A DNA stretch of 22,367 bases. It comes from Propionibacteriaceae bacterium. Its GTDB lineage: Bacteria; Actinomycetota; Actinomycetes; Propionibacteriales; Propionibacteriaceae. The position numbers were made by a program, and so were the translations under genes. Location: NCBI GenBank assembly GCA_009781325.1, contig WQYJ01000008.1:1-22367 (forward strand). The letters run 5' to 3'. Below are positions 1 to 8,556 of this stretch, one piece after another; within the stretch, counting starts at the first letter, position 1, and every line of letters begins with the position of its first letter. The notes under the pieces were generated by a model, which had not been told where the DNA came from, ran no database searches, and saw nothing but the letters and a program-made list of their open reading frames with translations.

Positions 1-12
1 AAGGTGGCACTC

Positions 13-936
13 ATGGGTAAGTACGTCTTGCGGCGACTCTTGCTCATGATTCCCGTACTCCTGGGGGCAATTCTGCTGGTTTACTTCCTGACCTACGCTC
101 TTCCTGGTGATCCAACAGATGGGTGGTGCGGTCAAAGGCCTTGCTCAGCGGCTAAGGCAGCCCAACTGCGCAAAGACTTCAATCTCGACAAGCCTTTTAT
201 CGTTCAGTACATCCTCTATCTTGGCAAACTCCTCCAAGGTGATCTAGGAACGAACCTCTACGGAAATTCTGTACTTCACGAGTTGTCCATCCGTTATCCG
301 GTCACCATCAAACTCACCTGCATTGCAGTGGCCTTTGAGACTGTGATCGGTATCACCGCAGGTATCTTGGCAGGAATCCGCAAAGGCAAGTTCATCGATA
401 ACCTTGTCACTGTCGGCACCTTAGTCTTCATCTCGACACCGATCTTTGTCGTCGGCGGCCTCTCCCAGTTCATCTTCGGCATCAAACTACACTGGGCTCC
501 GGTCACCTCAGGCGGAGGAACTTGGCCAGAATTGATTATGCCGGGACTCGTCCTCGGCGCAGTATCAGTGGCATACGCAGCCCGACTTACCCGTACGTCG
601 CTGGTCGAAAACCTGCGGGCAGACTACGTACGAACAGCCAAGGCCAAGGGCCTGTCATCGGGGAGGGTTTTTGGCATCCACACCTTACGGAACTCACTGA
701 TCCCAGTGGTGACCTATATCGGCGCCAGCATCGGTGTCCTCATGGGTGGGGCAATCGTGACAGAGACCATCTTCAATATCAATGGGGTGGGGTATTTCCT
801 CTTCCGATCCATCACCCAACGCGATGGAATCTCAGTTGTTGGAACGGTGATGGTACTTGTCTTGATCTACCTCGTCGTTAACCTGCTCGTTGATCTCCTT
901 TATGGAGTGCTTGACCCAAGGATCAGCCATGACTAA
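13..936 (+). CDS. oppB: Oligopeptide/dipeptide ABC transporter permease OppB/DppB
   Basis: Inner-membrane permease of a peptide-type ABC importer, which forms the translocation path together with OppC. From the ATG at 13 it is 307 residues, normal for the family. An N-terminal membrane segment (RRLLLMIPVLLGAILLVYFL) is followed by the family's ALPGDP motif. Several further hydrophobic helices follow, and the ATPase-coupling EAA-type loop (RTAKAKGLSSGRVFGIHTLR) lies about 100 residues before the C terminus. The start is uncertain because the window begins here: the AAGG at 1-4 suits the ATG at 13, but an in-frame GTG at 4 is also possible. It overlaps oppC by 8 bases. The substrate (peptide, nickel or other) cannot be told, since the solute-binding protein is not in view and presumably lies upstream. 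Confidence 0.9.
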   Translation: MGKYVLRRLLLMIPVLLGAILLVYFLTYALPGDPTDGWCGQRPCSAAKAAQLRKDFNLDKPFIVQYILYLGKLLQGDLGTNLYGNSVLHELSIRYPVTIKLTCIAVAFETVIGITAGILAGIRKGKFIDNLVTVGTLVFISTPIFVVGGLSQFIFGIKLHWAPVTSGGGTWPELIMPGLVLGAVSVAYAARLTRTSLVENLRADYVRTAKAKGLSSGRVFGIHTLRNSLIPVVTYIGASIGVLMGGAIVTETIFNINGVGYFLFRSITQRDGISVVGTVMVLVLIYLVVNLLVDLLYGVLDPRISHD

Positions 937-1870
937 CGAGCCTGACGTCCCTATGCAATCCTTAGAAACCTCCGCCGCCGCAGACCCGTCTTTGGCAAAG
1001 TCGCGGTCACTGTGGGGCGACGCATGGGAAATCATGCGCAGACGTCCGTTGTTTTGGATTGCCGCGGCCATGATGATCTTCTTCCTGATCATGGCAGCAT
1101 TTCCGGAGCTTTTCACCAGCAAGGATCCGAAATACTGTCCGCCGTCTTTTGCTCGCCAGCCTCCCAGCCGCGACGCCATCTTTGGCTACGACATGCTCGG
1201 TTGTGATGTCTATGTTCGTACTGTCTACGGGGCTCGGGCCTCGATTCTGGTCGGTGTCCTCACTGCAATGTTTACCGCGCTGTTAGGGAGCTTTCTCGGA
1301 ACAGTGGCAGCATATTTCGGCGGCTGGGTCGACCAAGTGATCTCCCGACTCGCTGATGTCTTCTTCGCAATACCGCTTCTGCTAGGTGCAATCATCATCA
1401 TGTATTCCATCCCCACCGATGTGAATGCCCCGCTGCCTATTGCTGTGATGAAGGTTGTCTTTGCGCTGTCAGTACTTGGCTGGCCCAATATCTTTCGATT
1501 AATGAGAGCCTCGGTGCTCCAAACCTTGCCGCACGAGTACGTACTCGCTGCACGAGCTTTAGGGGCTCGATCCCAGCGCATCATGTCCTCGCACGTCATT
1601 CCCAACTCTCTGACACCAGTTCTGGTTGTTTCGACCATCGACCTGGGGGCCTACATCGCTGTGGAAGCCACCTTGAGCTTCCTAGGTATCGGGCTGCCTG
1701 GCGGGATCATTTCCTGGGGCCGAGCGATCTCCGCAGCCTCCGGTATCGGCTTTGTTCGCCAAGCCCCCCACATGCTGGTCTTCCCAGCTGTGACCCTGTC
1801 TTTGACTGTTCTGTCCTTCATCATGCTTGGCGAAGTCATTCGTGATGCTATCGATCCGAAGATGAGGTGA
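929..1870 (+). CDS. oppC: Oligopeptide/dipeptide ABC transporter permease OppC/DppC
   Basis: Second membrane subunit of the peptide importer, pairing with OppB. It is 313 residues from the ATG at 929, which has an AAGGA Shine-Dalgarno six bases upstream and overlaps the end of oppB by 8 bases, so the two are probably translationally coupled. A soluble N-terminal stretch of about 40 residues precedes the first helix (LFWIAAAMMIFFLIMAAF). Next come a periplasmic segment containing FGYDMLGCDVYVRTVYGAR, typical of OppC, and the EAA loop LAARALGARSQRIMSSHVIP. The protein ends with the usual GEVIRDAIDPK segment. The reading frame extends upstream to about 890, but no ribosome site supports a longer form. 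Confidence 0.92.
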   Translation: MTNEPDVPMQSLETSAAADPSLAKSRSLWGDAWEIMRRRPLFWIAAAMMIFFLIMAAFPELFTSKDPKYCPPSFARQPPSRDAIFGYDMLGCDVYVRTVYGARASILVGVLTAMFTALLGSFLGTVAAYFGGWVDQVISRLADVFFAIPLLLGAIIIMYSIPTDVNAPLPIAVMKVVFALSVLGWPNIFRLMRASVLQTLPHEYVLAARALGARSQRIMSSHVIPNSLTPVLVVSTIDLGAYIAVEATLSFLGIGLPGGIISWGRAISAASGIGFVRQAPHMLVFPAVTLSLTVLSFIMLGEVIRDAIDPKMR

Positions 1871-1873
1871 GCG

Positions 1874-2965
1874 ATGAAGAAGAACAGTAATGGAACGGTT
1901 CCGATCATCGTGGACAATAATCGATGGGTTGCGACAGATGGACGCCTGCTTGAAGTTGAGGATCTGGAAGTCGAGTTCCGTACCCGCGAGGGCATAGCGC
2001 GGGCTATTAACGGAGTCTCTTTCTATCTCGACCAGAAGGAAACCCTCGCGATTCTCGGCGAGTCAGGTTCAGGAAAATCGGTGACCGCTCAAGCCATCAT
2101 GGGGATTCTGGATACCCCTCCAGGCTATGTGACAGGCGGGTCGGTGAAATACTGCGGAGTGGATCTGCTAACTTTGCCGGATAAGGAACGCCAAACAGTA
2201 CGCGGAGCCCAAATCTCGATGATCTTTCAAGATGCACTATCTGCTCTCAACCCGGTCTTTCCGGTGGGATGGCAGATCGCAGAGATGTTCCGCATCCATC
2301 GAGGCATGAACAAGGTCGATGCCCTCGAGCGGACCGTTTCGCTCATGGAAAGAGTACGCATCCCAGCCGCACGCGAGAGAGTGGACTCCTATCCTCACCA
2401 GTTCTCCGGCGGTATGCGCCAGCGCATCATGATCGCCATGGCTATTGCGCTCGTCCCAGCCATCCTGATCGCCGTCGAACCGACCACTGCCCTGGATGTC
2501 ACCGTACAGGCGCAGATTATGGACCTGCTCAAGCAGCTTCAGGAAGAATCCGGGATGGGTCTGATCCTGATCACCCATGACCTCGGCGTGGTCGCAACAG
2601 TGGCTGACCGAATTGCTGTGATGTACGCAGGGCGCCTGGTGGAACTAGCTGATGTCATCGAACTCTACAGCGACCCGCGCCACCCCTACACAATGGGGCT
2701 GCTGGAATCTGTTCCGAGGCTCGACACACGCCGTGGGGAGACTCTGCCGTCGATCAAAGGTTTACCGCCAAACTTGCTGGCTATGCCTGCAGGGTGCCCC
2801 TTTCATCCGCGGTGCCGCTTCGCCATCGATCAGTGTGCAACCGGCAGTCCGCCGCCCTTGGAAAGCTTGGAAGGCTACAAACCTGAACGCTTTGCTGCAT
2901 GCTGGCGTGTGGGAGACTCCGAGCTCGCCCACTCTGGTCACCCCCAGTCAGGAGAGGTGAACTGA
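1874..2965 (+). CDS. oppD: Oligopeptide ABC transporter ATP-binding protein OppD, Walker B Asp replaced by Val
   Basis: One of the two ATPases that power the peptide importer on the cytoplasmic side. It has 363 residues. Visible motifs are Walker A GESGSGKS (62-69), signature FSGGMRQR (177-184), the H-loop His at 234 and, near the C terminus, the oligopeptide-family tail with Cys pairs (GCPFHPRCRF). The Walker B region reads ILIAVEPTTALD: the normally invariant Asp is Val201 (codon GTC, 2474-2476), while the catalytic Glu202 is kept. The ATG at 1874 follows GAGGTGA and lies 4 bases after the oppC stop. The stop overlaps the oppF start by one base (TGATG). Because OppD pairs with OppF, whose motifs are intact, one ATP site could still work. 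A sequencing error or real damage are both possible. Confidence 0.9.
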   Translation: MKKNSNGTVPIIVDNNRWVATDGRLLEVEDLEVEFRTREGIARAINGVSFYLDQKETLAILGESGSGKSVTAQAIMGILDTPPGYVTGGSVKYCGVDLLTLPDKERQTVRGAQISMIFQDALSALNPVFPVGWQIAEMFRIHRGMNKVDALERTVSLMERVRIPAARERVDSYPHQFSGGMRQRIMIAMAIALVPAILIAVEPTTALDVTVQAQIMDLLKQLQEESGMGLILITHDLGVVATVADRIAVMYAGRLVELADVIELYSDPRHPYTMGLLESVPRLDTRRGETLPSIKGLPPNLLAMPAGCPFHPRCRFAIDQCATGSPPPLESLEGYKPERFAACWRVGDSELAHSGHPQSGEVN

Positions 2966-3987
2966 TGAGTGAGAAAGTGATCCTCCAAGCAAGTGAATTG
3001 GTGAAGTATTACCCCATCAAAACCGGTGTTATCCGCCATGTCACCGGGCATGTTCGCGCCGTTGACGGCGTCAGCTTCGAACTCCATCAGGGAGAAACTC
3101 TGGGAGTCGTAGGAGAGTCTGGCTGCGGAAAGTCCACACTGGGGCGCCTACTGATGCGCCTTGAAGAACCAACATCGGGTTCAGTGATGTTCGACGGCAC
3201 CGATATGTATGACCTGCGAGGCTCCGCGATGAGGAAGCTGCGCCGTGATATCCAGATCGTATTCCAAGACCCCTATACCTCGCTGAATCCGCGCATGACA
3301 GTGGGCGACATCGTGGGAGAGCCCTATGATATTCACCCCGAGGTTGCACCCAAGGGTTCTCGCCGAAAGAGAGTCCAGGAACTACTCGACCTGGTCGGAT
3401 TAAACCCTGAGCACATCAACCGTTATCCTCACCAGTTCTCCGGCGGTCAGCGCCAGCGCATCGGTGTGGCCCGAGGGATTGCTCTGAACCCGAAGGTTCT
3501 GATCTGCGATGAGCCGGTCTCTGCCCTCGATGTCTCCGTCCAAGCCCAGGTCGTCAACCTCCTGGAGAAACTCCAAGACGAGCTTGGCTTGGCCTATATC
3601 TTCATTGCCCACGATCTAGCTGTCGTACGCCATATCTCGGATCGTGTGGCGGTGATGTATTTGGGTAAGATCGTTGAGATCGGCAACGAGGAAGAAATCT
3701 ACGAGCGTCCCACCCATCCATACACCCAGGCACTGCTGTCGGCTGTGCCCGTCCCCGATCCCGAACTGAAGGATTCCAGGGAGCAGATCTTCCTCGCCGG
3801 GGATGTGCCCTCGCCTGCGAATCCTCCCTCGGGATGCCGATTCCATACCAGGTGCTGGCGTGAACGTACTGATGATCAAAAAACTGAGTGCAAAACTGTG
3901 ATCCCAGAGCTCTATGAACACGCCGATGGCAGCGGTACGCACCTGAGCGCCTGCCATTTCGCGAAGGTACGCTACAACCTCGTCTAG
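2965..3987 (+). CDS. oppF: Oligopeptide ABC transporter ATP-binding protein OppF
   Basis: Partner ATPase of OppD. It has 340 residues from the ATG at 2965, preceded by GGAGAGGTG and overlapping the oppD stop (TGATG). Canonical motifs are all present: Walker A GESGCGKST (50-58), Q-loop FQDPYTSLNPR, signature FSGGQRQR (158-165), Walker B VLICDEP with Asp182-Glu183, and H-loop His216. The C-terminal oligopeptide/dipeptide tail is also there (GCRFHTRC). An in-frame extension back to 2899 exists but lies inside oppD and has no ribosome site. It is the last gene of the opp operon. No strong terminator was seen in the 69 bases before the next gene. Confidence 0.93.
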   Translation: MSEKVILQASELVKYYPIKTGVIRHVTGHVRAVDGVSFELHQGETLGVVGESGCGKSTLGRLLMRLEEPTSGSVMFDGTDMYDLRGSAMRKLRRDIQIVFQDPYTSLNPRMTVGDIVGEPYDIHPEVAPKGSRRKRVQELLDLVGLNPEHINRYPHQFSGGQRQRIGVARGIALNPKVLICDEPVSALDVSVQAQVVNLLEKLQDELGLAYIFIAHDLAVVRHISDRVAVMYLGKIVEIGNEEEIYERPTHPYTQALLSAVPVPDPELKDSREQIFLAGDVPSPANPPSGCRFHTRCWRERTDDQKTECKTVIPELYEHADGSGTHLSACHFAKVRYNLV

Positions 3988-4056
3988 CAATTGGTCAAAA
4001 TCAAATACCAGCCACCGTTGAGATACAATAAAAATCGGCCTACTGAGGAGGTTTGA

Positions 4057-4677
4057 GTGAATATTTTCGCTTACAGAATCATCCCCGTGATTGTCATTCA
4101 TGACGCTGAAGATGCTGAACCTCTGGGGGAGGCCTTAATCGCCGGAGGGTTGCCGATGGCGGAGATCACCTTCCGCACTGAAGCGGCAGCAGAATCCATT
4201 GCCATCATGAGTGAAATCGATGGCTTGACGGTTGGAGCGGGGACAGTTGTCACCACCGCCCAGGTGGAGCTCGCCGTTGAAGCCGGAGCGAAATTCCTGG
4301 CCAGCCCCGGTTGCCGGGCAGATGTCATCCGAGAGGCTCAGCTTGCCGGACGACCCATTCTCCCAGGTACGGTCACTCCGTCCGAGATCATGGCAGCAGC
4401 AGCGCTGGGCATCGACACAGTGAAGTTCTTCCCCGCCAATCTCTATGGCGGTGCCACAGCGATCAAGGCCCTAGCCGCGCCATTCACCTCAGTGAAGTTT
4501 GTTCCCACAGGAGGGGTGTCACCGGAGAATCTCACCGATTATCTCCAGTTGGACTGCGTACCAGCAGTGGGCGGATCGTGGATGGTTCCTGCCGATCTGA
4601 TAAAAGCCAAGGACTTCTCTGCGATTTCTTCGCTATGTCGCCAAGCTGTTGAACTTGCCGCTTCTGTTACTGCGTAG
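4057..4677 (+). CDS. eda: 2-dehydro-3-deoxy-phosphogluconate (KDPG) aldolase
   Basis: Class I aldolase of the Entner-Doudoroff/KDPG-KHG family, cleaving KDPG to pyruvate and glyceraldehyde 3-phosphate in the cytoplasm. The 206-residue length is typical. The active-site segment AEITFRT contains Glu36 and Arg40. The Schiff-base lysine is Lys123 in TVKFFPAN. GTVTPSE and PTGGV, the phosphate-binding part of the TIM barrel, are also visible. The start is a GTG at 4057 with a strong GAGGAGG five bases upstream. No edd or sugar-acid gene lies next to it, so the natural substrate could be another keto-deoxy sugar acid. The last 11 bases overlap the end of the opposing mutT1-like gene. A TACAAT at 4024-4029 could be its -10 box, but no good -35 accompanies it. 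Confidence 0.92.
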   Translation: MNIFAYRIIPVIVIHDAEDAEPLGEALIAGGLPMAEITFRTEAAAESIAIMSEIDGLTVGAGTVVTTAQVELAVEAGAKFLASPGCRADVIREAQLAGRPILPGTVTPSEIMAAAALGIDTVKFFPANLYGGATAIKALAAPFTSVKFVPTGGVSPENLTDYLQLDCVPAVGGSWMVPADLIKAKDFSAISSLCRQAVELAASVTA

Positions 4678-5569
4678 ATGGGGTTTTCACCCGCAAAGTA
4701 TCATGCCACTCAGTTCGTACGGGCATGCCCGTTGCGTCGAGGTGAGCGATCACACAAGAAGCAGTGGCTAGGAAGCGGGGAAGAATCTGCAGGGGAGCAA
4801 GCATGGCAGGGATGACCGGAGCGTGTCCGCAGACCACCGTCGGGGTTCCGGCGGCACCCACCGCTTTTGCTAAGCGTTCGATATAGCCGCCCACTTCGCG
4901 TTCGGAGGCCTCTTCCTCCGACAAAGCTCCCAGCGTAGTGATCTGGGTTTCGGCTGCCTTCGCGTACGGCTTCAGAGTCTGGATGCAGCGAGTCGATGTT
5001 GACGACACCAGGTTCGTGACACCAAAAGGCTTGAGAATCTGGGCGATGAAAGGCAGTTGCTTCTTGCCCTGGTTACTCAGAGGCCGCAGTGCGTCGTCTT
5101 CCTGCCAACTGTCGCGGCGCTTGGCTTGAGCGTGACGAAGAATGATCAGGGGAGTCGTGTCAGGCAGGGAGGCTGCCTCCAGAAGTACAGCGCGCTCATC
5201 GGAATAGCTCAGAGTTTCCATAGCCTGCTCCAGGCTCATCCACTTGGCGCGATCCACCTCAGAAGTTGGGGTGTGCTTGTGTGATGACAGTGTTGTTCCC
5301 ACCCACCACGAGACGATCTTCATGGACTGGCCCACAGGATAACGGATAGGGGTCAGCGGTGCACCGAGGCGAACGCGCGTTGAGGATTCCTCATAGACTT
5401 CTCGTGCCGCAGTGGAGGGAAGAAGCTCCGCAGCTTCGACCTTTCCCTTCGGCAAACACCAGTCATCATAGACCGGGCGGTGGACAAGTCTGACTTCACG
5501 GGTTGAATCCGAACCTCGCAGAGGCACTGCCCCTGCTGCCCAGAGAGGCAACGGAGAATCAATGGTCAC
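4667..5569 (-). CDS. mutT1: MutT1-like protein: Nudix hydrolase fused to histidine phosphatase
   Basis: Two-domain cytoplasmic phosphohydrolase of the mycobacterial MutT1 type, which removes 8-oxo-(d)GTP and related nucleotides from the pool. The Nudix domain occupies about residues 8-135 of 300 and contains the Nudix box starting at Gly42: Glu48, then Arg56-Glu57 and Glu60-Glu61. The usual Gly of the box end is Ser63. A histidine-phosphatase (phosphoglycerate-mutase fold) domain follows from about 140, with the LRHAQAKRRD motif (Arg145, His146) and a later GHAPVIP. The start is a GTG at 5569 preceded by AGGGTGG. It lies 59 bases downstream of ppk in the same direction. In mycobacteria mutT1 and ppk are also neighbours (recalled), which supports the assignment. 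It is probably the last gene of the glnR-mshD-ppk operon. Confidence 0.85.
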   Translation of the reverse strand: MTIDSPLPLWAAGAVPLRGSDSTREVRLVHRPVYDDWCLPKGKVEAAELLPSTAAREVYEESSTRVRLGAPLTPIRYPVGQSMKIVSWWVGTTLSSHKHTPTSEVDRAKWMSLEQAMETLSYSDERAVLLEAASLPDTTPLIILRHAQAKRRDSWQEDDALRPLSNQGKKQLPFIAQILKPFGVTNLVSSTSTRCIQTLKPYAKAAETQITTLGALSEEEASEREVGGYIERLAKAVGAAGTPTVVCGHAPVIPAMLAPLQILPRFLATASCVIAHLDATGMPVRTEWHDTLRVKTPSTQ

Positions 5570-5628
5570 CTAACCACCCTACACATAGCGCAGCTCTGGG
5601 ATGAAAACTAACCAGATCTGTTCTGCGA

Positions 5629-8556
5629 TCACTGACCCGGTCGGCGAGCCCCCGTGGCTTGAATGAGATGCTCCTGGATGTCGATCAGAGGGCGCCCGAA
5701 TCCATCGGTGGTCTTTTGGACCCACCCGTCATCGGTGAGCCACCACGAGGCCGTACCCTCATCGAAAGCCAGATTAAACAAGGAGTCGATCTTTGCGATG
5801 TGTTCCTCGTTGGAGAGTTGAACCAGAACCTCGACGCGGCGGTCAAGATTGCGGTGCATCAGGTCGGCTGATCCGATACCCGCCTGCGGAGAACCGCCGT
5901 TATCGAACCAGAACAGCCGTGAGTGTTCCAGGAAACGGCCCAAAATCGAGCGAATCCGGATGTTCTCGCTCAGCCCGGGCACCTCGCCTCGCATCGCGCA
6001 GATCCCTCGTACCCAAAGATCTACCTTAACTCCTGCTTGGCTGGCGCGGTAGAGAGCATCCATGATCGTCTCGTCCACGATGGAGTTCACCTTGATACGG
6101 ATACGTCCGCCTACCCCAGACTTCTGCAGCGCGATCTCGTTCTCAATCTTCTCCATCAGCCCATTGCGGATTCCGAAGGGAGAAACCAGTACGCGGCGAT
6201 AATTGGATTCGGCAGTCATCCCCGACAGATGGTTGAACAACCTCGACACATCCTCGGTGATCACCGGATTCGAAGTCAGCAGCCCCATATCCTCGTACAT
6301 CCGCGCTGTCTTGGGGTTATAGTTGCCCGTACCCAGATGACAGTAGCGGCGCAGGGTCTCACCCTCATCGCGAATCACCAGGGAAAGCTTGCAGTGAGTC
6401 TTCAGCCCCACCACACCATAGACCACGTGAACACCGGACTTCTCTAGTTTTCGGGCCCAGGCGATGTTGGCCTGCTCGTCGAAACGCGCCTTGATCTCCA
6501 CCAGTGCCAAGACCTGCTTGCCCGCTAGGGCAGCGTCGATCAGTGCATCAATGATGGGGGAGTCACCGGAAGTACGATACAGAGTCTGCTTGATGGCCAG
6601 CACCTGAGGATCGGCTGCTGCCTGCTCAATGAAACGCTGGACGGAGGTCGCGAAAGAATCATAGGGATGATGAAGCAAGACATCGCGCTTCTTCAGAGCA
6701 GCGAACATATCCGCCGGTTGTGAGGTTTCCACCTCCACCAGAGCCGGATTAGTCTTCGGCAGGAAGGCTGGATATTTCAGTGCTTCGCGATCCACATCAG
6801 CGATAGAGAACAGCCCGGTTAAGTCCAGCGGACCGCGTACGAAGAAGGTTTCCTGGGTGGAGATGTCGAGTTCAGAGGCAATGATGTCGAGCAGTTCAGC
6901 GTCGATGCCTTCTTCGACTTCGAGACGTACCGGAGGCCGCCCAACCTTGCGGCGCAGCAACTCTTTCTCCAAAGCGAAGAGAATGGACTCAGCATCGTCC
7001 TCTTCAACTTCGAGGTCCTCATTGCGGGTGACACGGAAAGTGACATGCTTGACGATCTCCATACCTGAGAAGATCGAGTCAAGATGCTGGGCAATGATGT
7101 CTTCCAGAGGTACGAAGCGTCCCTCGGTGACCTCGATGAAACGCGGGAGGACGTTCGGTACTTTGATGCGGGCAAACAGCCGCGCCCCGGTCGCAGGATT
7201 GCGAAGCTGGATGGCGAGGTTGAGACTGAGTCCCGAAATATAGGGGAAGGGGTGCGAGGGGTCGACCGCCAGCGGGGTGAGAATCGGGAAGACCCGCTCC
7301 TTGAACAGCTCTGTCATCCGTGTCTTTTCCGGGGATGTCAGATCAGCCCAATGCAGGATCACGATTCCATTCTCAGCCAGCTCTGGAATGATTTCTTCGA
7401 CTAGTACGCGGGTCTGTTCGTCAACCAGGTCGCGCGAGGTGGACAGGATTGCCTCATGGAGTTCGCGGGGAAGAAGCCCTGAACTTCCGCGTTGGGCTAA
7501 GCCGGCATCAATACGCCGCTTCAGACCAGCCACGCGTACCATGAAGAATTCGTCAAGGTTTGAGGAGAAGATCGCTAGGAATCGTGCCCGCTCCAGCAGG
7601 GGAGTACGGTTGCGGTCACGGGCGAGGTCGAGGACCCGGGAGTTGAAAGCCAGCCAGCTCAACTCTCTGTCGGAATACCGATCAGCAGGCAGATCATCGC
7701 CGGGGGTTAAGGATAATGGCTCCGGCAGGGTGATGTCTTCGTCATACTCAAGCTCAGGCAAAGGTTGGCGCATCGGCGGGAGAAAGGCAGGGCGCGGTAC
7801 AGGGCGGGGCGGGGCCGACGGCGGAGCAGGTGGCGGTGCGGGCGGCGGACTGAACCGACTCGTGGCTGGTGCATCGGCAAAGGTTGACCCGCGCAGTGAG
7901 GACAGACGACGATCAGCGGGAGCTTCTACTGGCTTTGAGAAACTGTCGTCGTCCTTCTTGGCCGGAGTCCGTTCCGGGCGAGGCCGAACGGGCCTGGTGG
8001 TCCGCGGTGTCGTTGGAGCGAAGGATTCCTGAGCCATGGCGGCAAAGTCAGGGATGGGCAGTCGCTCGGTCATGGGGAAGCGATCTTCAAAGGATGGCGA
8101 TGGCCGAGGGGCAGGAAAGTCGGGGAGCGGAAGGAAATCATCCTCAGGGAAGCGATCATCAAAGGGTACCGATGACCGGGAAGACGGGAACTCCGGGAAG
8201 GTCTCTCCTGAGCCGAGCGTTGAGGAAATAGGCCTATCCAAGGGGGAAGGCCGCGTCGAGGTCGAGGAACTGATCCGTGGTTCTCTGCGAATTGGTCTGG
8301 TCGATATGCGGTCATCGTAGGCATCAACATCATCGTCAAAACGATCATAGGGTGCCGGTGGATTGGGTGTTGGTTCCTCAGCAAGCATCGCCAAAACACG
8401 GTCGATTTGCTCCTGTGTGGGCAGCGGCCCGCCGTTGGTTTCGAATCCCCGAAGAGTCAAGAACTCTTCCACATTTGCCTTGTTGTCGACTCGAGACGAG
8501 GAGGGTCGTATTTTGCGCACACCAGGGCGACCGTACCCTCGATTAGTTTCGCTCAT
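5629..8556 (-). CDS. ppk: Polyphosphate kinase PPK1 with long Pro-rich N-terminal extension
   Basis: Makes polyphosphate from ATP reversibly, through a phosphohistidine. The catalytic core (about residues 292-975) starts with DRYSDRELSWLAFNSRVL and is of normal PPK1 length. The phosphoacceptor histidine lies in GLKTHCKL (His721) and the second conserved histidine in CHLGTGNYNP (His740). LLHHPYDSF is also present. The first 291 residues are not part of the usual enzyme. They comprise a short helical stretch (29-61), an acidic/serine/proline-rich linker containing a duplicated FxDRFPxxxxLPxPDF motif (132-147 and 156-171), and a Pro-Ala run (236-262). The long start is supported: ATG at 8556 overlaps the mshD stop by 4 bases (ATGA) and has GAGGAG just upstream. 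The extension may mediate localisation or interactions, which is inference. Confidence 0.95.
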   Translation of the reverse strand: MSETNRGYGRPGVRKIRPSSSRVDNKANVEEFLTLRGFETNGGPLPTQEQIDRVLAMLAEEPTPNPPAPYDRFDDDVDAYDDRISTRPIRREPRISSSTSTRPSPLDRPISSTLGSGETFPEFPSSRSSVPFDDRFPEDDFLPLPDFPAPRPSPSFEDRFPMTERLPIPDFAAMAQESFAPTTPRTTRPVRPRPERTPAKKDDDSFSKPVEAPADRRLSSLRGSTFADAPATSRFSPPPAPPPAPPSAPPRPVPRPAFLPPMRQPLPELEYDEDITLPEPLSLTPGDDLPADRYSDRELSWLAFNSRVLDLARDRNRTPLLERARFLAIFSSNLDEFFMVRVAGLKRRIDAGLAQRGSSGLLPRELHEAILSTSRDLVDEQTRVLVEEIIPELAENGIVILHWADLTSPEKTRMTELFKERVFPILTPLAVDPSHPFPYISGLSLNLAIQLRNPATGARLFARIKVPNVLPRFIEVTEGRFVPLEDIIAQHLDSIFSGMEIVKHVTFRVTRNEDLEVEEDDAESILFALEKELLRRKVGRPPVRLEVEEGIDAELLDIIASELDISTQETFFVRGPLDLTGLFSIADVDREALKYPAFLPKTNPALVEVETSQPADMFAALKKRDVLLHHPYDSFATSVQRFIEQAAADPQVLAIKQTLYRTSGDSPIIDALIDAALAGKQVLALVEIKARFDEQANIAWARKLEKSGVHVVYGVVGLKTHCKLSLVIRDEGETLRRYCHLGTGNYNPKTARMYEDMGLLTSNPVITEDVSRLFNHLSGMTAESNYRRVLVSPFGIRNGLMEKIENEIALQKSGVGGRIRIKVNSIVDETIMDALYRASQAGVKVDLWVRGICAMRGEVPGLSENIRIRSILGRFLEHSRLFWFDNGGSPQAGIGSADLMHRNLDRRVEVLVQLSNEEHIAKIDSLFNLAFDEGTASWWLTDDGWVQKTTDGFGRPLIDIQEHLIQATGARRPGQ

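Noticed and set aside
2899..2964. Longer N terminus of OppF
   Set aside because: It would lie wholly inside oppD and has no ribosome site. The ATG at 2965 has a strong one and the typical TGATG overlap.
7277..8032. A 251-codon plus-strand frame opposite ppk
   Set aside because: It is a Ser/Arg/Gly-rich mirror of the PPK coding strand, with no ribosome site or domain. The PPK frame has clear motifs.
8430..8460. tRNA-like TTCGAATCCC segment
   Set aside because: It lies in the N-terminal coding part of ppk and no cloverleaf can be built around it.
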